DNA of 64,000 bases, from contig CM044314.1 in the NCBI GenBank assembly GCA_024291935.2, positions 23,224,001-23,288,000 of the forward strand. Reading direction: 5' to 3'. The translations under genes were made by a program, and so were the position numbers. Below the pieces are notes generated by a model. The model saw nothing but the letters and a program-made list of their open reading frames with translations. It did not search any database and was not told the DNA's origin. This DNA is from Okapia johnstoni (lineage: Eukaryota; Chordata; Mammalia; Artiodactyla; Giraffidae). Positions 11,165-23,033 of this stretch are shown one piece after another. Position 1 is the stretch's first letter, and each line of letters opens with the position of its first letter.

Positions 11165-11345
11165 GATGTTAGAAGGGGGAGGGATCTTAGGGACCATCTA
11201 ATTCAACCCCCTGAGAAGCAATGAGGCCCAGAAAGATGATGTCACTTGGACTTGTCCAGCCTCTAAGTGATGCTGCAGTGAGTTGCAACCTAAGACCCAG
11301 GTGTTTCTAATCCAGAATTAGACTTTCTATCCACTTCTTTATTGA
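11165..11345 (-). repeat. MIR-like ancient SINE fragment
   Basis: Text such as GGACCATCTAATTCAACCCC, AATGAGGCCCAGAAAGATGA and ACCCAGGTGTTTCTAATCCA follows the pattern of old mammalian MIR-related elements in antisense. It is heavily diverged. Confidence 0.5.
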
Positions 11346-12087
11346 GGATCCTAAAGGGACCTGCTATCATGCCTGGTGCTAAGAAGATTTAAGGTCCTAT
11401 CAGAGGAGGCAGCCAGAGGGCAGAAGCCCAGTTTGACATGTCAATTTCACTCTTTTACCAGAAGATTTAGAAAACTTGTTACTTTCATAGTTTGTGTTGA
11501 AAAATTAAGCAAATTCAGTGGGAATAGGACAAAAAATTCCTGAATCTGTGAGAGGTTAACGTGGGAATGTCTGATGCTTTTGCACATGTTGCTATCCAAC
11601 TAAGATTGAGCTGACTTTCAAATCGACCACCCAGAGTGAAGTAAAGTAATGTGAGAAGCTTTAAGTAAGGTTTAAAAGGATGCTCTGAGCCTTTGTCTGC
11701 TCAGATATCAGGCTGGTATCTCTGCCACTGTCCCCACACAGGATAGAATCACTGCTCTCTGCACATTATTGCTGAGAGGGTTGGGAGGGGGCATACATGG
11801 GGTCCTGAAGATTAGAATGGAGCAGGAGATAAAGGAGTTTCAAATGAAGTTCTGTTCCATGGTGGAAATATCTGTGATGCTGGTGAGATTTCAATGGTTT
11901 CGGTCAAAGGAAGTCAGGGTGACAACTGCAGGGGAAGGATGTCTTCTAGAAAGAAGATAGAAAAGTCACGTATGTTTCCCCAAGAAGCCAATACCTGCAA
12001 AAATATGTGCAAGATACTCCTTCTAGCTTATCCCTTTTCCAGAGAAAACTCTGGAAACTATCAGCACTCATTAATAGAGAAATGGTG

Positions 12088-12420
12088 TATTAGTTTTCTA
12101 GGGTCCCTGGAGCATAGTACCACAGATATTTATCACATCAGAGTCCTGAAGGCTGGAAGTCTGAGGTTAAGGTGTGGGCAGAGTTGGTTTCTTCTGAGGC
12201 CTCTCTTTTTGGTTTATGGATGGCGTCTTCTCTCTGTATCTTCACATCTTCTTCTCTCTGTGCATGTATCTGTAATTTCCTCTTTTTATAAGGATATCAG
12301 TCATAGGGAATTAGGTCCCATGCTAATGACCTCATTTGAATTTACTTCTGTAAAGGCTTGATTTCCAGCGTCCCATTCTGAGGTACTGGGGGTCTGGACT
12401 TCAACATGTGTATTTGGGGA
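12088..12420 (-). repeat. MLT1-type (ERVL-MaLR) LTR
   Basis: TGTATTAGTTTTCTAGGG at the left end, the block around GAAGGCTGGAAGTCTGAGGT and TATAAGGATATCAGTCATA in the middle, and TTCTGAGGTACTGGGGGTCT at the right end are the antisense layout of an MLT1-like LTR. No internal retroviral genes accompany it, so it is an old solitary LTR. Confidence 0.75.
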
Positions 12421-12671
12421 GGGAAGTGGTTCCTCCCACAACAGGTAGTTAAGTGGAGCCTGCCACCTCCCCCACGCCCCCACCATGGACTTGCTATGTA
12501 GCCACAGGAGCATGAAGAAGCTCTCCATTATCATGATGGAGAGATTTCTAAGCCAGCCGAAGTGAGCTCTGTGCATGGAAGCTTGTGGAACAAAGTTTAC
12601 ATCACACACAAAGGTAAAGCAAGTTAAAATGCTCAAGATACATTCTTCCTTCCACCTTAGGCTGGCAATTT

Positions 12672-12722
12672 TATTATTTTTTTTTCTTTTTTTTTTTTTC
12701 AATTTTATTAAAAAAAAAAAAA
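12672..12722. repeat. Back-to-back T and A homopolymer tracts
   Basis: A poly(T)-rich run with few interruptions is followed within ten bases by a poly(A) run, giving a self-complementary T/A structure. Confidence 0.85.
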
Positions 12723-12879
12723 ATGGAACCTATGAGACCCAAAGAAAAAAATGAAAAGTAAGAATGATGAGGAGAGACAAATTCTACAAGACCTTAAGGG
12801 AAAACTGGGGCAACAGACCCAAATTCCACATGGAATTTGGTGCAAAGCAAGGGTGGCCTTTCCCATCAGTCAGGAAAGG

Positions 12880-14071
12880 GAGCACAGGTTACTAATTATT
12901 GGTCGTGAGAAAGCTGACTGATGATTTGGGGAAAATAAAGCTTTGCTCTGTATACGAAAATAAGTTCTGGATAGAACAAAGAATAAAAACATAACAGTGA
13001 AATCATAAAAGTGCTAGAAGAAAAGAGTTGAGTTATAAAATAACTGTGGAGTGAAGGCCTCTCTAATATGGTAGAAAATATGAAACCATAATAGAAAAAG
13101 GTTGATGAGTATGATTTTCTAAAATTGCAAACAAGTTCTCATACAAAGAGAAAATATAAATAAGTGAGGAAAAAAAAAAACCACCAAAGATAGATTTATT
13201 TTCAAGGTCTATGGTAAAGGATTAGTAGCTTTCATATGCAGTACTGTGCTGTGCTTAGTCGCTCAGTCATGTCTGACTCTTTTCAACCCCGTGAACTGTA
13301 GCCTGCCAGGCTCCTCTGCCCATGGGATTCTCCAGGCAAGAATACTGAAGTGGGTTGCCATACCCTTCTCCAAGGGATCTTCCCAACCCAGGGATTGAAC
13401 CCCGGTCTCTCACACTGCAGGCAGATTCTTTACCATCTGAGCCACCAGGGAAGCCCTCATATGCAGTGAGTTCTTTCAAATCAATGAGAAAAATAAACAC
13501 ATTCCAATAGAAAGATCAGTCAAGGACACAAACAAGCAGCCCCAAATGCAAATGAACCAAAAGCACAGGAATATACTTTGCTTCTCTGTAAACTCACATT
13601 GATTTAAGGGTTTACTGTATGGTGAGAAGTGGGGAAAAGGGACACTCCCACAGGTCAGCGCCTGCAGGGCAGTTGGGTGATATCTTTGGAAATGTAAAAC
13701 ACACATGTGTTTTGACTCAACAATTTCGCTTTTAGGAACTTATTACACCCATAAATTGATAAAACTGGGAAATATATATATGCATGCTGTAACCCATTGC
13801 AGCATTTTATTTTGTAATAGGAAAGAAGGAAGGAAGAAAGACATTTGTATCAGGCTTGATTAAATGAACTGTGGTCTGTCCATGCACTGGAATCAAATGT
13901 GGTCTTTTTCTTAAAAGTGGAATCTTATAAAGTAAAATATAAAGATGTTCAAGTTAAATTCAGTGAAAAAGCAAGATGTAATATATGACTATATTTTTAA
14001 AAACGCATGCACATAACAATGTAGGCTACATTGGAATGTTATTTGCTATATAAAGATGCAGGTCTGCTTAT

Positions 14072-14074
<3 letters not shown>
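12880..14074 (+). repeat. Old L1 ORF2 3' end and 3'UTR, split by a SINE
   Basis: Readable L1 text includes ATAAGTTCTGGATAGAACAA, AAGTGCTAGAAGAAAAGAGT, TTTCAAATCAATGAGAAAAA and CAACAATTTCGCTTTTAGGA, in L1 order. It is broken by frameshifts and by the Bov-tA insertion at 13243-13456. It cannot encode a working protein. Confidence 0.75.
13243..13456 (-). repeat. Bov-tA SINE inside L1, 11-bp target-site duplication
   Basis: Antisense full-length copy flanked by perfect TCATATGCAGT at 13232-13242 and 13457-13467. It interrupts an old L1 segment whose text resumes directly afterwards. Confidence 0.95.

Positions 14075-14135
<61 letters not shown>
14075..14135. repeat. (TG)n microsatellite, about 30 units
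   Basis: Uninterrupted TG for 61 bases at the 3' end of the old L1 block. Very likely length-polymorphic. Confidence 0.97.
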
Positions 14136-14139
<4 letters not shown>

Positions 14140-15570
14140 ATGTGGAGAGATTCTAAAGCAAAGGCACCAAACTGTGAGCAGCAGTTATCTAGTGAGGGCA
14201 GCAAGGGAACTGGTTTGAAGAAAAAAAAGTGAAAGGTGCATTTTTACTTTGCATACAGATGTTTCAGTGATTGTAATGAAATGATGAGGTTTGCTTATGG
14301 GGCTGGAGGCTAAGTAGGAAGAGACCAGGAAAAGAATTAATTCGGAAACAGAGCATCAGTTATGGCTGTTGGGACCGTACTGTCTCCAAGGTGTTAGGCT
14401 TGGAGAGGTTGGGTAGTTTGCCCAGAGATATACAGCCAAGGTTCGCAAGCATGCCGGTACACAGCCATCACCTGAGCTTGTCTCACTCACTGATGCCCAG
14501 GCTGCCTCCAAAGTTTCACACGTGGTCTGGCATGTGACCTGCCTTGGATATTTCTCGTTAAGGTCTCCTCACCCCTCTTGCACCAACTGCCGCAGCCAAG
14601 ATTGAGAACCACCTGTTGAGAATTCGTTTATGGGATTGTATAGCACACAAGCACAGCCTGACACGGGTCCACCAAATGTGATTTTATTGGTACACTGGGT
14701 ATAGTGGCAGCTGTGTGTGCCTTTGATTGAAGAGACTCTGGGCATATTAGGTGGTACATCCCCACTTTGTGTGTGTGTGTGAGAGAGAGAGAGAGAAGGG
14801 GAAAGGGAGAGAGAGATTGATTGAGAGGAGAGTGACTGAGATAGACAAAACGCACATATTTTTATGCTTCAAGCACTCTGCTCCTCAGAAACTTGCACGC
14901 ATAACATCTGGAGTCCTGTGGAAGTTTTGGAAGCATGAGTGAGAAAGTGAGTGTGTTCTCAGCACCCTGCTGTGAGACTTGTAGGAGGTGAGCAGGCCTG
15001 AAATGATTCTCCAAGAAAGAATGTGTGCACTGGTCCGATTAGAAAAACCACCCATAACATTTTTTACCCAAGATAATGTGAACAATTAGTCCATCTTTCA
15101 GACTAGTTTTTAGCATTACTCCAAGTCCACTGGCCTTATTTACTCTCAGACAGTGTGTCATCTGCCTGTTTTATGCGAGATGGTTTTTTCTCATGAGAAG
15201 GATGTAAATGAACAGTCTTGCTCTGGGTGGAGAGCTGGGGCCTGGGTTTCTTGTCTGTGGCTTCTGGACTTCGAAGGCTGCAGCAGATGTCGATGGAGGG
15301 GCCACTCTCTGTGTGGACCATTGGGGGACTTTCCGCTTGCTGGCTTCCCAGGTTCTGGGCTTCCTGGTACTGACCCTGTCCATTCAGGCATAGACGTGGG
15401 AGCACTGAGCAGCACCCACATGGGAAGCCCCGGGGGCTCATCACGTGCACTCACATTTATATTTTGTAATGAATCTTCTAGGACCATGACTGTGACCTAT
15501 AAATGTCCAGCTCTGAAAGTCCCTCTGGGAGGCGGTGTGGGTGGTGGGAGCAAACCAAGACCATGGCTCT
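14136..15570. other. Single-copy intron 1 sequence with a TG/GA tract
   Basis: No exon recognised. A (TG)n(AG)n compound tract lies at 14767-14812. 15200-15440 is moderately GC-rich and gives overlapping open frames on both strands that do not resemble any protein I know. Confidence 0.45.
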
Positions 15571-15574
15571 GATT

Positions 15575-16050
15575 CTGTTACCGACCAGGGTTTGTGGCCT
15601 CCTTAATCAATGGAAACCGGTCAGAGGCCAGACAAGAAATTCAAACGAGGCTTTCCTGGAGCCCCCACAGCAGTGGGGAGCAAAAACAAGGAACAATTGT
15701 CCTTGCTTGCTGCCCTAGTGGAAGTGCCTTAGTTCCTTATATGAAGTGAGGGTAGGGGTGGGTCCAGGGGTCAGACTGGAGGGGTGGCTTAGGGTTGCCC
15801 ATTCCTTTAGTGGTGTTGAGTGCAGGGGGCATGCACAGTACCCTACTTTTGCTTTCAATCCACAGCTTTTGTTCCTGGCTCTTCAGAAGCAATGGTTGAG
15901 GCTTGTAGGTCTTTTTTGTATCTCATCCATAATTTGCCCCAATTGCTCATGCACACAGTTTTTTTAGTCCCTTACAGCTTCTCTGTATTTTTTTTTTTTG
16001 CTTAAGGAGATGTTTGTCCAGGTACAAACACTGCAGCAAAGGTCCCCAGG
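15575..16050 (-). mobile_element. Candidate ruminant ERV solitary LTR
   Basis: In antisense this reads like a retroviral LTR 3' part: a block near 15640 resembling the AAAGCCTCGTTTGAATTTCT region that follows a polyadenylation signal in ruminant LTRs. The expected AATAAA is altered (the plus strand reads TTTCC rather than TTTATT at about 15652). No retroviral genes are present. Boundaries are approximate, and assignment is by resemblance only. Confidence 0.45.
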
Positions 16051-16057
16051 GCCCAGC

Positions 16058-16110
16058 CTGGGCTAGGTGTCCTCACCTGAGCTAGATGTCCTCACCTGTG
16101 CTAGGTGTCA
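16058..16110. repeat. 19-bp tandem repeat, about 2.5 copies
   Basis: GCTAGGTGTCCTCACCTGA, then GCTAGATGTCCTCACCTGT, then GCTAGGTGTC, head to tail. Confidence 0.9.
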
Positions 16111-16399
16111 GAGGTGAGTGGCAGGCAGTGCTCAATTCCATCATTCCTTGAAACTGCTTCAGCCCTGGCCACATCATAACCAAACCAACACTGAAAAGAC
16201 CTGCCCCAGGGTGACTGTGGGTCCAAAGACGCTGTGCAGAGCACTCAGCTGACTGGCTTGCAGACAGGTAGGTGCTCTGCAGAGCAGTCATGGTTGGGTA
16301 CAGGTAGTCAAGGAGCTATGTAGCTTCTGGTTACCTGAGGATTGAAAAGGAGGGTCTCTGGGGCAAAATGATATTAAAGGACTTTATGGGAAGGTCACA

Positions 16400-16917
16400 G
16401 AAAGAGTCAAGACTAGACAATGCAGTAAAAAGCAGAGACATCACTTTGCCAACAAAGGCCTGTAGAGTCAAAGCTATGGTTTTCCAGTAGTCATGTACGG
16501 ATGTGAGAGTTGAACCATAAAGAAGACTGAACACCAAAGAATTGATCCTTTTGAACTGTGGTGCTGGAGAAGACTTTTGAGAGTCCCTTGGACTGAAAGG
16601 AGATCAAACCAGTCTATTCTAAAGGAAATCAATTCTGAATATTCATTGGAAGGACTGATGCCAAAGCTGAAGCTTCAGTCATTTGGCCACCACCTGATTT
16701 GAAGGGCCTGCTCAGTGGAAAAGACCCTGATGCTGGGAAAGATTGAGTGCAGGAGAAGGGATGACAGAGAATGAGATGGTTGGATGGCATCATCGACTCA
16801 ATGGAGATGATTTTGAGTAGACTGAGGGAGTTGGTGATGGACAGGGAGGCCTGGCGTGCTGTGGTCCATGGGGTCACGAAGAGTCGGACACAACTAAGCG
16901 ACTGAACTGAACTGAAC
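16400..16917 (+). repeat. BovB (RTE) LINE 3' end
   Basis: This matches the C-terminal reverse-transcriptase region and 3'UTR of BovB, including AAGCAGAGACATCACTTTGC, GAGAGTCCCTTGGACTG and the terminal repeat ACTGAACTGAACTGAACTG. Stops and frameshifts interrupt the frame, so it is a dead copy. The left boundary is uncertain. Confidence 0.9.
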
Positions 16918-17005
16918 TGGGAGATAGTGAAGGACAGGGAAGCCTGGCGTGCTGCAGTCCATGGGGTTGCAAAGAATCAGACATGACTGAGAAACCAAAC
17001 AACGA
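16918..17005 (+). repeat. Second BovB/Bov-A tail directly behind the first
   Basis: GTGAAGGACAGGGAAGCCTG through AGACATGACTGAGAAACC repeats the last part of the preceding BovB 3' end, in the same orientation, with different substitutions. It is either a separate 5'-truncated insertion into the tail or an old local duplication. Confidence 0.8.
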
Positions 17006-18880
17006 CAATAACACAGAAAGAGTGGCTCTGGCCCAAGTGTCACTTGACTCTTAAGCGAGTGTGTGTCTATTCTTTGGTGATGCCCTGGGGAACCCTGCTG
17101 GGTTTTAACAGGCAGCTCTTAGGGAGCGTGCTCTCCTGTCCCCAAGTGATTGGACAAGGACAACCAGCTCAGAGGGTCCTGGTGGCACTCTAACCCTGAA
17201 GCTCTAAAACACAATGTGACATTATTTTGGCCCCCAGTCATGTACTTTTACATTGGTTTGGAGACCATGCTGAGGACATTGTTGTGAGCTCTATGCTTCC
17301 AGCATGGAGCCCTCTGCACATGCATAGGGATTTTTAATGTCCCCTCGTTACATTTCAATATGTCACATAGGGTTTGAATACAGTAAGCTAGGTATTTGGA
17401 ATAAAGTGTGTCTCTTGTTAATTAAAAGAAAACCTAGATCCCCAAGCTTGGCAAGCAGGAAAAACATCTGGAAGGGAGAGGTGTCTGGACCACACAGCGT
17501 GTTCCTTGGGGTGAGTTTTTGAGATTTCCTTTGCCGACCTGCAGTCCTATTGCATTGGTCCGATAGAGGAACTGCCTGCTACTCACCTCTGACATCTTGC
17601 CCAGTTGAGGACACGTGGCCTCTCTCCAGCTTCCCTGGCAAGGATCTAGAACTGGGCTGCTCAGAGCATTGCTACCAGCCACATCCGGCTGTTTATACTG
17701 CAAATACTTAAAATGAAATAAAATGTAAAAATCAGTTCTCGGTCACAGTGGCCACATTTCAAGGGTCACTAGCCTCATGCGGCAGGTGGCTCTGGGTGGG
17801 GCAGAGTAGAACTAGTATCTCCATCACTGCAATATGGTTTTGGGACAGATTAACCACTCTGTGTTATACCCGAGCCCTAAGGGGTTCCTTCATGGCGAGT
17901 CAGGAGACACAAGTTTCTATCCCCTGCACACTTTTCCTCATTCCTGAAACTGCTGTGTGTCAACAGTGCATTGTTGCACTCCTTTCCACATGTGGATCCT
18001 GGGTGCCTTCTGTTTCTTTAAAGGACTCTAGCCTCAGAGATGATGGTGTCAGCAGGATGCCCATATCCCTGAGATGAGACCACAAGAATCAGGTCTTTCA
18101 TTCCCAACACAGCAACCTCCATCAACACAGATACACACAGCACACATACATGTGCATGCACACACATACTTCTGGGAACGGAACGTGACCACGTGCATTT
18201 GAGAGCTCCGAGGGCAGTGGAAAGGGCAAGGCAGGCTGAGAGGCAGGTGCATCCTGTGGCAGGCAGCACCCGTGGAGCCTGTGATGGGGAGGGGACGGGC
18301 AGAGGGACCCACCCTGGGCGGGAGACCCACCCCAGCTGGGCGTCTGCGCCGTCCCCAGGCTCCGTCTTTGCCTCATCCTCATTCTAGGAGGCGTGAGAGA
18401 GATGCGGCATTTGCCTGTCTCTGGAACTCCTGTGCTGCTCAATTTCGGGAGAGATAAAAGACCACAAGAGAAGCAGTTGGAAGGGTTTGCGAATTATAGA
18501 GCTTCCTTTCATGATTCAGCCCGACATCAGGAAGTGGAGCAACACGTGTGGATTCCCAAGCTGACTTCATGCCCCAACCCACCCCCGGCCGTTATGCACG
18601 CGTGATGGGCAAGGCGTACTGAGGGTGGCCAAGACGCTTTTACCTGAATCGCTGAGTTACCAAAATCAGTATGTCTAAAAATCAGTGTGTGTGAGGGGGC
18701 TTTATTGAACTGAACATGGTTTCCAGAATGCCTTTCTTGTTTCTTCTTTAGAACTCTATGTAAAACTTTGAATTTTCTACTCTTTCCATTTTTCTTCCGT
18801 TCGGTAGCCCACGCTGTTGCTCACGTCATCAGCCAGCTCTGTTTGGGCTAGTTTTGAACTTTCCGTACAGAGGCAACAAT
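17006..18880. other. Single-copy intron 1 sequence
   Basis: No exon or young repeat recognised. 18200-18370 is GC-rich with several CpGs (for example around 18295-18350) and gives spurious open frames. An alternating CA-rich stretch lies at 18125-18170. Confidence 0.45.
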
Positions 18881-18885
18881 TCTGG

Positions 18886-19060
18886 AGCGGTGGTTCTCTG
18901 TCCCTGCTGCTCATAAGAATCACTTGGAAAATTAAACAAACAGACAGTGCTATCTGGGCCCCACCTCTGGAAGTTCTGAGTTTGGGTTAAGGCACGGCCA
19001 CCAGTACTTAAGGTACCCGGGTGGTTGTTACCTGCAGTCCACGTGAAGAAGAATCACTGT
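18886..19060. mobile_element. MER5-type hAT (Charlie) non-autonomous element
   Basis: It begins GTGGTTCTCTGTCCCTGC and ends GAAGAATCACTG, giving the imperfect terminal inverted repeats of MER5 elements (GTGGTTCT against AGAATCAC). The interior GGGCCCCACCTCTGGAAGTT fits too. It is old and shared across placental mammals as a family. Confidence 0.65.
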
Positions 19061-20100
19061 TTCGGCCTAGAGCTTTGCTATTGAACTAACTGTTGAAAAC
19101 ATTCTTCTCTGATTTTATGTGCTCACCCAACACAGCAGCACAGGCCCTCAGACTTAGACTCTGTAGGCTGCTGTACCGACCTCTGTCCTCCTACCCCCAT
19201 CTGCACAGATAAGAAGCATCTGGAGTGATTTAGAAGCAGTCTTGGAGGTGTAATGGGCCTACTTGGCCTTTGGACTCTTGGCAGAAACATTAGTACCTTC
19301 CTACCAGCCACAGTAATTTTAGTCCTGTCCTGAAATTGCGATGTTTGCAGCCAGCCCTTCGCCCAGCTGAACCTTTTATTTCTGGTCTAGACATTCCCGA
19401 CCCCTCTGGGAACATCGGTCCTCTGTCTGCTGGCTTGGAGCGTGGCTGAGAAGAAGTCTGAAGCCCAGAACTTTCCTTCCCTTTAAAGATCCTGGATAAA
19501 AGAATCCAGGGGAAGTTGAAATTTAATTGCAACTCTAAACATCTGTACCACCCCTTTATTTAAATTCTCTACTTCCAGAATGTCAACCTTTCATACTTTG
19601 GATCTCCTTTGTCCTTTTAGTCTTCTTCTGTTGAATTCTTCCACTCTTTCTTCATTTCATTTTTCTCAAGCTACTCCATCCTGTCCACCGCCTTAGTCAC
19701 TGTGTTAGTGTCTGTTCTTTTTTTTCTGTTGAAAATAACAGACATCATTTCTTTCCTGTGTTTCCCCCTGATTGTCGGCTTATTTCCCATGACTTTTCTT
19801 GCTGCCCCACTTCATCATCTGCCTTTCTTGTCTCCATTTAGATCTACTGTTTCTAACAGTGGCTGTTCTGTGAAGTTGGCTCCACGGCTGTATGTGTGGC
19901 TGTGATTTCATCTGCCCCTTGGGATGATTTTCCAGCCGGTGTTCTTGGTGTGATATTTGTTTCTCTTGTGCTTCTCTCCTTTTTTTCCTCTTAGTGTCAC
20001 TGTACAGATGCAAGGTAAGTTCCTCATCTTGGAAATGAATCATGTCAGGGAGAGGCCTGGGATGTGTTCTAGCCTAACAGAAACTTTTCCTCCGTTTCAG
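19061..20100. other. Pyrimidine-rich intron 1 sequence
   Basis: 19550-20000 is rich in T and C, with short AG-terminated pyrimidine runs that mimic splice acceptors. No conserved coding sequence follows any of them. Confidence 0.4.
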
Positions 20101-20104
20101 TAAT

Positions 20105-20205
20105 TCTGTGTGTGTGTATGTGTGTGAAAGGGAGGAGAGAAAAGAAGGAAGGAAAAAGGAAGGAAGGAAGAAGGAAAGAAAGGAAGGAAGGAAGGAAGGG
20201 AGAGA
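20105..20205. repeat. Compound microsatellite: (TG)n then (GGAA)-type tract
   Basis: TGTGTGTGTATGTGTGTG is followed by about 75 bases of GGAA, AGGA and GAAA units, including five consecutive GGAA units near 20183-20200. Confidence 0.93.
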
Positions 20206-20744
20206 ATTAGCTAAACCTTTACTTCTTTCAGGGAGGCTGCCATCCATTCAGAATCTCCTCTCTACCCCCAGGGGATGGCTGGCTTCCTTCCCCCTGCTCA
20301 GTAGAAGCCCCAGCTCTGCAGGCTTTGGGGTCTGCAGAAGCACCTCTGTTTCCTTGACCATCTTCCTTAAAGGTCTTCATGCTCCCAGGACAAGCCTTTG
20401 CTGCCTTTTCTGCTCCCCTCAGATTGTTGTTCAGGGTGAGTGGGGTCTGTTAATTCCATGGTATTTCTCTTGTTCTTTCTAGAGGGTGATTTTAGAGTGA
20501 AGGGAATTGTGACATCTTTACTCTGTCAACATCCAAGCTATGTGATATTTTGATATTTATCATATATGACAACCTAGCATGTTTGTCCTTTTCATGGAAC
20601 AACTACATTTTTACAGGAATAGTTAAGAACAAACACACAGAAAACAACTTCAGAATGACCAAAAAAGTTCATGTGACATCTTTGCTTCTTCCAGCCTCTC
20701 CAATCTACCTGTCCAACCAAGGCTGTTTTGTTGACTGGTTTCTT

Positions 20745-20880
20745 GATTTGTTCATTATATTGATTCACTGAGTACCTCTCAGCAGCCAGGAACGGTGCTA
20801 GGTGCTGGGGCTATTGCGGTAGCCAAGATCCCTCTCTGCACTTAAGCTGTTTACAGTCAAGTTGAAAGAAAGCGCAGGCC
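20745..20880 (-). repeat. L2 LINE 3' fragment
   Basis: CACTGAGTACCTCTCAGCAG, GGAACGGTGCTAGGTGCTGG and ATCCCTCTCTGCACTTAAGC follow the order of the common L2 3' end text (antisense). Confidence 0.6.
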
Positions 20881-21689
20881 CAGCACCAGGCCTTGATCAG
20901 ATATAATCTCATTTATTCTTCACTGCAACCATTTAAAAATTTCAGAAAAGTGCAACATCACTCATAATTAACAAACACTGCCAATTTACCATTTTTTCCC
21001 TTTCTTTCCTCTAAAACAAGAGCATCTCTAATAAAGTAGAAGTTGTACCCTTTGTGTGGAGAGTAACTTCCCAAGGCTGGAGAGCTGGTAAGCAGCAGGC
21101 CCCTCTGGGTGCAAAGTCTGTTTATTCCCTTACTTATTTGCTGCATTGCCTTGTGTACATGGCATTGCTTATGACATGTAAGCTGTACAGCTCATCTATA
21201 GCAAACATCAACACCTACGATAGTAAACCAGACAGATTTTTTTTTACACAGTAGAATGATTTTTAGTAAATGCAAATACTGCTTACATTTTTTGAGTGTG
21301 CGAAGACATACTTTATTCGAAAGCCAAGCAAATAAAGGAAACCATAGTTGTCAGGAGTGAGCTGAGATGAATTGAGATATAAATTTTCCAAATATTAGTA
21401 TCTCTTAACCCTTGTATTGATGTTTTATAATAGCCTGTACTTTCCCATCTAGTTTGTGACCACTGAGCCTCCTTGTGAATAAAACATGAATCTAAGACTT
21501 GTATTTAGCTTTCCACAGATTCCATGTTTGTAAATTTGCCTGCTCACCAAATTTCTTTTGTGACCCCTGAATCAATACCCATGGTGCTTCTGTGACCCTT
21601 TGTGAACATGTGCAGAGCAGCAGAATACTTGGGTCATCTGATGTGCTTGTTCCTAGCTTAGGCTGAATAACGTGAAGTTCTGTCTTCTA

Positions 21690-22146
21690 GTCTCAGCTCA
21701 CCCTAAGAACGGTGGTCTTTTTGACATCAGTTGAGTAGTATATTTGTTGTGCTTTTTGTTGATGATTTTACTGTTTTAATTGATTCCCAAACACAGTGGT
21801 GAAGTGCTGTCTGGTGTGCTGTGCATGGGTGGGCTGTGATGTACCTTAACAGGGAAAATACATGTGTAGGATACGCTTCCTTTGGCATGGGTCATAGGGC
21901 TTTTGTTGTGAGTTCAATATTAACGAATCAACTATATATATATATATATTTTTTAAATAAGGTTTCTTTAAACAGGAACATCCATAAAACAAGGTTATGT
22001 ATTATTTGGTTGATGAAAAGATGACCTGAGACTCTTAGGAACTTAGGCGTGTTTTGCCCCTAGCAGCAATGGGTTCAATATTTGCTAATTCAGTGTTAGT
22101 GGCAACTTTATAAAACATAATTACCACAAATAACTAGGAATGACTG
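21690..22146 (+). mobile_element. Tigger-type (pogo/TcMar) DNA transposon remnant
   Basis: Diverged Tigger text runs from TAGTCTCAGCTCACCC through GTGGTGAAGTGCTGTCTGGT to a 3' terminal repeat region near ACCACAAATAACTAGGAATG. A decayed stretch at 21800-21900 corresponds to the CENP-B-like DNA-binding N-terminus of the transposase. It is the same family as 36990-37855 and the rest of the transposase is missing. Confidence 0.7.
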
Positions 22147-22800
22147 TGTTTTATTTCATTTTTGTACAAATCAGGGAAATAATTTTTAAAACCCAGTTAA
22201 ATTTGACTGTTTTTATGAGACATGGTTTTGAAACAAATGGACTATTTTATACTCCAGGGAGCATCTCCTTTACTGCATCATCCACCTCAGGGGTAAAAAG
22301 ACAGGTCCACACCTGGAGTGTGCCTGGGGAGCCAGCTCTCTCTTTGTACAATACTCAAGACAGCTTCAGGGTCCCACTGGAAACAGGCAAAAGCTTTGGT
22401 TTTTGTCAGAAATTTATAGTTCCCCCAGTCCAGATGCAATTTATAAAATAAAACGCTAATTAGCATGAGCATAAGCAGTGCTGCCTAAATAGGTGGGTAC
22501 AACCCAGCCAATAGGAGAAGGGCATCTTCTAGGGGGAGCAGAGCCTATTTTTTAGGTGGGAAATGTTGAACCTAAGCAATCCTTTTGATAAAGGTCATAT
22601 GTTCCTTGGAGGGTAAAATGGTAGTCATTTTAGCAGTTGGAAGTTTCTGTGAACAAAATATTTTAGGTAACATCATAATAGAGAATGTTTTGTTCAGGCT
22701 CTGTGTTTTCAAAGTTTCTTGTACCTTATTCTTTGATACTCTCCATCACTTTATATGCTTGGAGGAAGGGTGTTTGGGTCTAGCAGGCTGTGATCATCCC
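22147..22800. other. Single-copy intron 1 sequence
   Basis: No exon, RNA gene or recognisable repeat seen. Confidence 0.4.
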
Positions 22801-22822
22801 CACTTTTTCCAGTAAGACCCAT

Positions 22823-23033
22823 GTGCTGTGCTTAGTCACTCAGTCATGTCCAACTCTTTGCAACCCCATAGACTGTAGCCCACCAGACTCCTCTGTGCAT
22901 GGGATTCTCCAGACAAGAATACTGGAATGGGTTGCCATGCCCTCTCTAGGGGATCTTCCCAACCCAGGGATAGAACCAAGGTCTCCTACATCGTAGGCGG
23001 ATTCTTTACCATCTGAGCCACCTGGTTAGCACT
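22823..23033 (-). repeat. Bov-tA SINE with 12-bp target-site duplication
   Basis: Antisense copy flanked by AGTAAGACCCAT (22811-22822) and AGTAAGAACCAT (23034-23045), one mismatch. A third copy of this motif in a longer repeat lies just downstream (see findings). Confidence 0.93.
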
